Positions 38,101 to 46,000 of a stretch of 46,000 bases of DNA are shown piece after piece. Source of the DNA: Neocallimastix lanati (nom. inval.). Taxonomy: Eukaryota > Neocallimastigomycota > Neocallimastigomycetes > Neocallimastigales > Neocallimastigaceae. Made by a program: the position numbers and the translations under genes. Numbering within the stretch: position 1 is the stretch's first letter; the number at the start of each line of letters is the position of its first letter. The notes beneath the pieces were generated by a model. The model searched no databases. It was not told the origin of the DNA and saw only the letters and a program-made list of their open reading frames with translations. The DNA is taken from positions 811,501 to 857,500 of the forward strand of contig JACVTC010000019.1 of NCBI GenBank assembly GCA_016946835.1, given 5' to 3'.

Positions 38101-38962
38101 TTATTTTTTTGAAGGTGATACAAATTTTTTTAGTATAAATAAAAATAAATAAAAATGGAATATAACAAAAAAAACTTTTTTTTGATGAATCAACCATTTT
38201 TAGTATAATTAAATTTTTATTAAATTTATTATTTAAAAAATAAAAATTTAATAAACTATAGAATTAATTATGTAATATATTTATTTATATTGTATTATAT
38301 ACCTTCTATATATATTTTTTGTAATATTTAAAAGGATTTTTGAAAGAAATTATTTTGAAGTTATCATATTCAAAAACAAAAAGTTTTCTTTTTTCTTTTC
38401 TTAGATTAATATTCAATTATTAATTAATAAAAATTCTTTCTATTATTTAATTATTTATTATTTATTATTTATATTTTATTAATAAATATTCTTTTTATTA
38501 TTTATTATTTATTATTTATTATTTATTATTTATTATTTATTATTATATATATAAACTTAACCTAAAACATTATTGATTACTTACCGTTTTGCTATTAATA
38601 AATATAATACATGAATAATTAATCTTTATAAAATAAAATATAAAATAATGAAATAAATAAAAATTTAATATAATAAATAGTTAACCCTAATGATAAATAA
38701 TTAATAATAGTAATAATAATAATAATATTATTATTTGTTATTTATTATTACTTAATTGTTAATGGTTAATAAAGGATTTATTATTATTTATTATTAATAT
38801 TAAATTTCCTTTTTTTTTTTTTTTTTTTTCTTCTTCTTCTTTTCTAATAATTAATTATCTCTATTATTAGAATTTAGCTAATTAAATTAATCATATAAAG
38901 TTTTTTTTTTTAATTTTTTTAGTCTTTCTTTTCTTTGTCTTATTTAGAAAATTAGCCAAATT

Positions 38963-39008
<46 letters not shown>

Positions 39009-39569
39009 AAAGAAAAGAGAGAAATGGAATAAATGCATCATGTCAAATCAGCCTTTGAATAATTTTTTTTTTTAACTTTTATTATATATTATAATTATAA
39101 TAAATGATAACAATATTATTACTATTAATATTATTATAATATTATTTATTATTATTATTATTATTATTAAAAATATTATTTAATTATTTATTAATATTAT
39201 TACTATTAAAAATATTATTTAATTATTTATTATTATTATTAAAGTATTATTATTATTAAAAGTATTATTTTATTATTATTAATGTTATCATAATTATTAT
39301 TTTCCTTTTTTCTTTTTCTTTTTTTTTTTTATCTTTTTTTTAAAAGGTAACTTTAGAATCGAATGTTGATCATTTTGTTATTGTGAATATTTCTTAAAAA
39401 CTTTTCTCAAAGCATGCACAATATTAAGATATAGAGTGGATTCTTTAATTTTTATTAATAAACCTTTTATTTTTTATTATTATTTTTAATTATTCCTAAT
39501 TTTCTAAATTACCATAATCATCATTTAATTAAGTAATAGCATGTTATTTTTTTAAACAGGAATGTCAAA

Positions 39570-39614
<45 letters not shown>

Positions 39615-42447
39615 AAATAATTAAATAATTAAATAATTGAATATTTATAAATAAATAAAAGTAAATGATATTGATTTGATTAATAGAAAATTAAACCTAA
39701 AGAAGTTAATTATTTTCAAATTCAAAATTATGTTATAAAGTTTAAATTTATTTATTTTATTATTTATTTATTTATTTATTAATTATTGATAACAATATAT
39801 GATACATTCAAATTAAATAATTATCAATAATTTTTATTTTATTTTTATTTTTTACATTTTTTATATTTTTTAATATTTTTTGATAAAAAAGTAAACTTTA
39901 TTTATTATAAAATAAGAAATAAATTATTATAAAGGAATAAGTATATATTACAATCGAATGTAATAAATATAAATAAATTAAATTTTTTATTCTAATTTTT
40001 ATATTATTTAAAATTTTTTTTTTAATTTTTAAACTTTTTATATTAAAAATAAAATAAAAAAAAAAGAAAAAAAAATTTTTTTTAATGCATTTTGCTTAAA
40101 AAAGGAAAAAAGAAAAAAAATTAAAAAAAAATTTGTAAAGAAAAAAAAAACAAATTCAAAACTATTATAATTCGAAGATGATTATATTATACAATATACC
40201 TATATTATATATAAAATATATAAGAATAGTTAAATTATATAAGAATATATAATATATAAAAATATATAATATATAAAAATATATAATTTATAAAAATATA
40301 TAATATATAATATATAAAAAAGTATGTAATTAATTATGTATAAAATATATATATAGTACATGTAATATATAAAAATATTATATATTAAAAATAATAAAAT
40401 TAAATTGTATATAATAAAATACAAAATAAAAATACTACTATTAATAATTAAACTATTATTAAGAAATAAAAGAAATAAATAAATAATAGTATTTATAAAT
40501 AATAAATTAATAATATATTAATAAATAATAAATAATTGAATAATGAATAAATAATAAATAAATAAATAAATAATAAATAAATAAATAAATAATAAATAAA
40601 TAAATAATTAATAAATAATTAATAAATAATAATAATTAATAAATAATAATAATTATAATATATAAAAAAAAAAAAAAACATATAAATAATAAATTATCAC
40701 TTTTTTTTTTAAAAAACACACAAAGTTTTTTTTTTTCAAAAAAAAAAAGTTGAAATTAAAAGATATATTTAATATTATTATTATTTGAATTATTGTTTAA
40801 AAAAAATAGTTTTTTTTTTTTATTTAAATAATACATAATAATAATAATAATTAAATATTTTTTTTAAATTTAAAAAGAGTGATATTTTTTATTATTAATA
40901 TTTAATTTTCTTATATTAAATTGTTTATATCTTATAATTTAGTGTGATGAAAATTAAAATAGTAATAATAAAAAGAATAAAAATAAAACAAAAGCTAGAA
41001 TAAATATATATAATTAAATATTTAATTTTTTCAGTGAAAACTTGAAAAATATCTATAATTTAAAAAATTTAAAACTTTTTTTTTTATTATATGTATAATT
41101 TAATATATATTTAAAAACTGTTTAAATTAAATTAAATTTAAAAAAAAAAAAAAAAGTAATATTATATATATATTATATATTACTTGTATATTAAAAATCT
41201 TACTAATTATTTTTTATTTTATTTTTATTTTTTTTTATTAATTACTAAATAATAATTTATTTGTTATAGAATACACCGAATTTAATGTATAATCTTTACA
41301 ATTAAATTCAATATAAAATAAAACGAAATATATATATATACGACAAATATATATGTATATATATACATTCAAATAATAATTTATTAATTATATAAATTAA
41401 AATAAATTTGAACACCACGAAATCACTTTTATTTATTTATTATTAGTTTTTTTTTTATGTATAAAAACTTCAACTGTAATATATAAAATAAAATAATAGA
41501 ATTAAAAAGCATTAAAATTTAGTAAACTTCAATAATTAATAAAAATAAGTTAAAAATGAATTATTAACATTTACTTCTTATTTTTATTTTTTTTAACCAT
41601 AAAAAAATAACATAACAATAATAATAATATTAGATAACTTAAAATAATACTTTAATTTAATATTTATATAATTTAAAAAAAGAAAAATAGTTTTATTTTT
41701 TTTTAAAGAATATTTTCAAATATTTCTTCTTTGTAAAAAAATATTTTAATGAATTAGTTATTATTTAACAAGGGAACTATTTAACTTTTATATATTTTTT
41801 TTTATTGTTTCATTTATGTGATAAATTTTATACAATTCTTCACTGAAATTTAAAAGATAATAATAATAATAATAACAATTTAAAACAATAAATAAAAAAT
41901 TAGAAAGAAAGATTGTTTATATAATAATTTTATTAATTTAAGTAAATATTTAAGGAAACCATCATTATTTTTTTATTTTATACTTTTTAAAATATATATT
42001 AGTAATAGAATTCAATTGAAGCATCATTAAAAATTGTAATAAAAAAAATAATTTGATAAATTATGATTTATATATATATCCGTTAATATTAAACCAACGC
42101 TTATATATCATATTTTCAAATTGTAAAAATTATTTTGTTTAAAATTATAGTTTAAAAAATAAAATAGATTTTTATTACTTAACAAGAATCAAATTAAACT
42201 TAATATATATTGTATAGTAAAATAATAAAAAGTTTCCAATAAATAAAAACAATAATAATAATAATACTATTTATTAAATTTTTTTATTAAGAAAAAAAAT
42301 TAAAAAAAAAAAAAAAACTTTTTAAAAAATTTTTTTTATAAAAAATAAGAATAAAAATTAAAATAACAATAAAATAAATTTATAGTTAGCATAAAAAAAA
42401 ATTAATACTTAAAAGTAATAATTTAATATTAAAGTGCTTTTTTTTAT
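35111..42447. other. Seven-kilobase AT-rich region without recognisable genes
   Basis: I read this on both strands and see only low-complexity sequence: (ATTTT)n at about 36282-36332, (TTATTTA)n at 38445-38545, a run of about 45 A at 38967-39006, (AAAT)n at 39570-39612, an (ATATAAAA)n-like array at 40228-40330 and (AAAT)n/(AATA)n at 40500-40660. Short patches of higher complexity (for example 39355-39425) are too small to assign. The longest frames here are Ile/Tyr/Lys-rich and follow directly from the repeats. Confidence 0.65.
40228..40330. repeat. Imperfect tandem array of ATATATAATATATAAAA-type units
   Basis: Units of 16-18 bases, varying at one or two positions, repeat about five times. 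The minus-strand Tyr/Ile-rich frame over it is a by-product. Confidence 0.75.
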
Positions 42448-45400
42448 ATGAACATAATGAAGATTGAAAAATCAAGGATAGCTTTAATAAATGAAAGTAA
42501 GTTTATTAACAATATTAAACTTAGAAAATGATAAAATAAAGTTTTTTTCGGAAATACTAATAAAAAAAATTTTTTTTAAATATGATACATTATTATATAT
42601 TAATTAACATATATATATATATATTAATATTATTATAAAAGAATCGAAAAAACCAAGAACCATTAAGGATATCGAGGATACTTTGAAGGGTATAAGAATA
42701 AGATTATCATTATATATATTTAATAATAATAATAATAATAAATAAATAAATAAATAAATAATAATATAAAATAAAAATAGAATAGAATTATTAAGATAAA
42801 AATAAATGAATACTAATAATGTTAAATATATTTTTAATTATTTTTATTTGAAATAACTTAATAAAAGAAATGGATAAGATCCATAACACTTCCTTCTATA
42901 ATTGGATAAAGGATGAAAATAATGCTAGTGTAATTGCTTTTAAAACAAAAGACTTATTTCAAGAACATTACGAAAAACAACCTGAACTTGTATATAATGC
43001 ATTAAGATTTCTTTGTAAAGATTGGAAGGTAATAAAAAAAAAAAAGGATAAAAAAAATTATTGATATAAATATATGTATCGTCATCATCATTATTGATAT
43101 TTATTAATAAACCAATATAATATTTGGTATATATATTAACTTTTTTTTTTTTGAATTTTTTAATATACATGTTAAAAATTTATATATAGCTTTCAAAAAT
43201 TGCAGAATTAATTCTTAAATTATTTTATAATGGCAATGTCGCCTCGAAAAAATTAGCTATTATTATTTATGAAGTATCTTTGTTATTAGAGGTAAATTTT
43301 TAAATATATTATATATATATATTATTTTTTTATATAGAAAAAAGTATATCATTTTATGAATATAGCATATATGGGTGGAATGTTTAAAAAAAAAAAAAAA
43401 AAGACATAATATAAAGAAGTATAAGATAAATAAAAGAATAGATCATATCATATGAACTATTTTTTTTCTCTTTTCTTAAAAGAATGAAATAATAAATAAA
43501 TAAATATATGAATATATGAATATAATAAATAAAAAAAAATAATAATAATAAAATAAAATAAAAAAATAAAAAAAATAAAAGAAACCATTTTGGGAATAAT
43601 AAAAATTACTTAATTTTAATTATTATTTTTTTTCCATAATAGTAAATTATTAAAAATATTTCAAAAAAAAAAAAAAAAAAAAAAATACAAATTTTAATTT
43701 TATTTTATTTAAAATTTAAAACAATGAAACACCCGTTGTGTACAGATTTTTTTTTTTCAAATTTAAATTAAAAAATAAAATTTTTTTTAAAAAAATTTAT
43801 AAATATATATGTAAAAAAATTATATATATATATGAAAAAATAAAATGTATTTTAATTTATATCTAAAAATATTTATTTATTTATTTATTTATTTTTTTTT
43901 TCTACTTATAAAAATTAATCATTAATACATTGATAAAAAAAAAAAAAAAAAAGAACCATGAAAAAATTGATTTAATAAGTCTTTTATTAATTGGAGAAGA
44001 AGCTAGTAATGTTGCCTTTTTCCTTTATCATTTCTTTCAATATACTGAGAAGAAATATAGAGAACATGTTGATGCTGAAACTCTTAATGAAGAAGAATTC
44101 CTTGATGAAATGAATGCTTTCTGTTCTGAAGTATTAGAATGTTTATATTCTTGTTTAAAATGGTAGGTTAAAATATATTAAAAAAAATAAAATAATAATA
44201 AAAAAAAATAATAAAAATAGGAATAAAATAAGTCAATAATAAAATTAAAATAAAAAAAAAAATTATTAATAAATATAAATAATAATGATAATTATATAAA
44301 TATTTAATAAATAATAATAATAAATATATAATTATTAAAGCAATTTTTTTTAATTAAATATATATATATATATGAAAATATATTATATTATATATATTTG
44401 ATTTAGTAAATATTCATTATATTATTATAACTATTATTATAACTAATATATATATACGTGTATTTATTATTTATCATACATTAATTATATAAATTTTATA
44501 TATTATTATTAGGAATAATGAATATTTTAAAGAATTAATTATTGAATATATTAATTTATCAACATTAGAAATTGATGCTAGACATGAATTTTTAATTCAT
44601 ATGGTAAATATTAAATATTCACATTTCCAACAGGAACTATTATTAAATAAAAAAGAAAGCATACTACAATACAAAGAAAATAAAATTGATTCTACCTTGG
44701 ATAATGAAACATCAAAACAAGATGATACAGATGAAGTTTTCAAAAAATCTCTAAATTTCGGTATTTTAATATTTAGTAAGTGAAAATATATATATATATA
44801 TATATATATTTAATAATAATAATAATAATAATAGTAAGATTGTATTTATAATTAAAATAATAAATTTGTGAAATAATAAATAAATAATGAAACAATAAAA
44901 TTAATAATAAAATAATAAATATTAATAACTTTTTTTTTATTTTTTATATTTAAATTTTTAACTTATTTTAATTATTTATTTATGATCATAAAATGTACAT
45001 ATATTTATCTATATATTTATCTATAAATATAGATATGTATCTAATAGTAATGAGAACAAAAGTTGAAGAATTATTAACTGAAACTTCTCTTAAAAAAGAA
45101 AATTCTAATGTTGAAATTTCTATGGATATGGATGAGGATATTTTATCTGATAACTCTATGAGTATTAATGATAGTAGTAATAGCAAAAGAATGATGTTAA
45201 GAAAAGATGAAGATGATGATGACGGTATTACAGAAAATGGTCTTTTCAACATTAGTAGAATAAAAAGTAAGAATGAATCCATAAAAAAAGAAGAATCCTC
45301 ATCTACTTCCTCCACTTCCTCTCCTTCTACTTCATCATCATCTTCTTCTATATGGATAGATGGTAATGAAGTCTGTAGTAACTGTAATAGTCATAATAAT

Positions 45401-46000
45401 AATGATCATATTAGTATTATGATGAATGATGATATTGATAATAATGAAGGTAACAGTTCAAAAGATATGTCTCAAATTTATAATTTTGGATGGGATAGTA
45501 GCTATTGTAAGAATACTAATGAATCCGGTTTAACTCCTGAAAATGAAACCTTAAATGAAAATGTAAACGAAAATGAAAAAGAAAAAGAAAAAGAAAATTT
45601 AAATGAAAATGAAAATTATAATAGTATGGAAGAGTCGACTTCTGAAGGTCTTGATGAATTTTCTTATCATTTTGAAGAATTATTTAATGAAAGTTTTAAC
45701 CTTTGTGATAATGATGATCATCATCATATGAAAGAGGATGAGAATGAGGAGGATGAAAGTATTATTAATGAACTTGATTTATTAGATGATTTTATTAATA
45801 AATCATTTACTAGTACAAATTTTAATGCTAGAAGAAATAGCACTTTAAGTTTTGCTTCCTTTATTAACGATTATAATATGGAAGAAGGCTATAACAGAGC
45901 TAGTAACTCCAATACTTTAATGGATAGTTCATCTTCTAGACGTAATTCGAGGTACTCATTAAATCTTTCTGTACATTCTATATCATCACCATCATTATCA
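42448..46000 (+). CDS. Protein of unknown function, 3' end beyond the window
   Basis: Seven exons are inferred: 42448-42496, 42642-42689, 42868-43028, 43190-43291, 43954-44162, 44513-44775 and 45033 to the edge. All junctions are GT..AG and keep one frame for 600 residues; the last exon is open to base 46000. Residues about 35-200 are alpha-helical in character (LSKIAELILKLFYNGNVASK, LLLIGEEASNVAFFLYHFFQ, EMNAFCSEVLECLYSCLKWN) and suggest a helical-repeat (HEAT/ARM-like) fold. From about 215 the protein turns low-complexity: acidic and Asn/Ser-rich, with a Ser/Thr run (SSSTSSTSSPSTSSSSSSS), an NE/KE repeat, and basic-plus-serine sites RRNS and RRNSRYS that suit AGC-type kinases. No signal peptide or membrane segment is seen. 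I do not recognise the family. The start is the first ATG giving an open join, and further 5' exons are possible. Confidence 0.75.
43292..43953. other. Large intron 4 of the right-edge gene
   Basis: This 662-nt intron is much longer than its neighbours. It holds A-runs (43387-43402, 43662-43685), (AAAT)n and (TTTA)n, and ends in 18 A followed by G as the acceptor. Nothing else is seen in it. Confidence 0.6.

Noticed and set aside
38445-38545. CRISPR-like or satellite array
   Set aside because: The units are 7-base AT repeats without distinct spacers, in a eukaryotic sequence.
40230-40424. Tyr/Ile-rich minus-strand frame
   Set aside because: It is a by-product of an AT tandem array; no start context or conserved composition supports it.

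Overview
This is a 46 kb piece of a very AT-rich eukaryotic nuclear genome. Genes are split by short introns with GT..AG ends, and intergenic DNA is long and made almost wholly of A/T homopolymers, (AT)n, (TTA)n and (TTTA)n. Conserved eukaryotic housekeeping genes (RRP5, COG5, an ER J-protein) sit beside a pectate lyase and a secreted esterase. That mix, with relics that look like CotH-kinase and ankyrin-repeat genes, best fits an anaerobic gut fungus (Neocallimastigomycota). The lineage is an inference; other AT-rich eukaryotes such as dictyostelids were considered and fit less well.

Layout. 1-798 (+): 3' part of a PL1 pectate lyase. 1384-2484 (-): three-exon secreted alpha/beta hydrolase, convergent with the lyase. 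2485-6053: AT-rich DNA holding a decayed, possibly CotH-like gene on the minus strand. 6054-12958 (+): ten-exon RRP5, with an apparent 1-base frameshift in an A-run just after the ATG. 14509-16315 (-): five-exon DNAJB12/14-like ER J-protein. 16316-20626: empty AT-rich DNA with a 166-bp-period direct duplication. 20627-27882 (+): sixteen-exon COG5, with a poly(A)-tailed, SINE-like insertion in intron 10. 28657-35110: a cluster made of an Hsp70 pseudogene, a second Hsp70 fragment fused to ankyrin-flank sequence, an intact but lidless Hsp70 (31593-33161), and an ankyrin-repeat pseudogene. 35111-42447: 7.3 kb in which I see only low-complexity sequence. 42448-46000 (+): 5' part of a seven-exon gene of unknown function that runs off the right edge.

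How the genes relate. The lyase and esterase could both act outside the cell on plant wall polymers. RRP5 (ribosome assembly), COG5 (Golgi tethering) and the J-protein (ER quality control) are unrelated housekeeping genes. The Hsp70/ankyrin cluster looks like an active duplication-and-decay site: copies share a leader and a downstream block, and A-runs inside the dead copy have grown from 9 to 64 bases and from 7 to 22. Intron and exon positions were worked out by hand from reading frame, splice dinucleotides and family similarity; no alignment or search was run.
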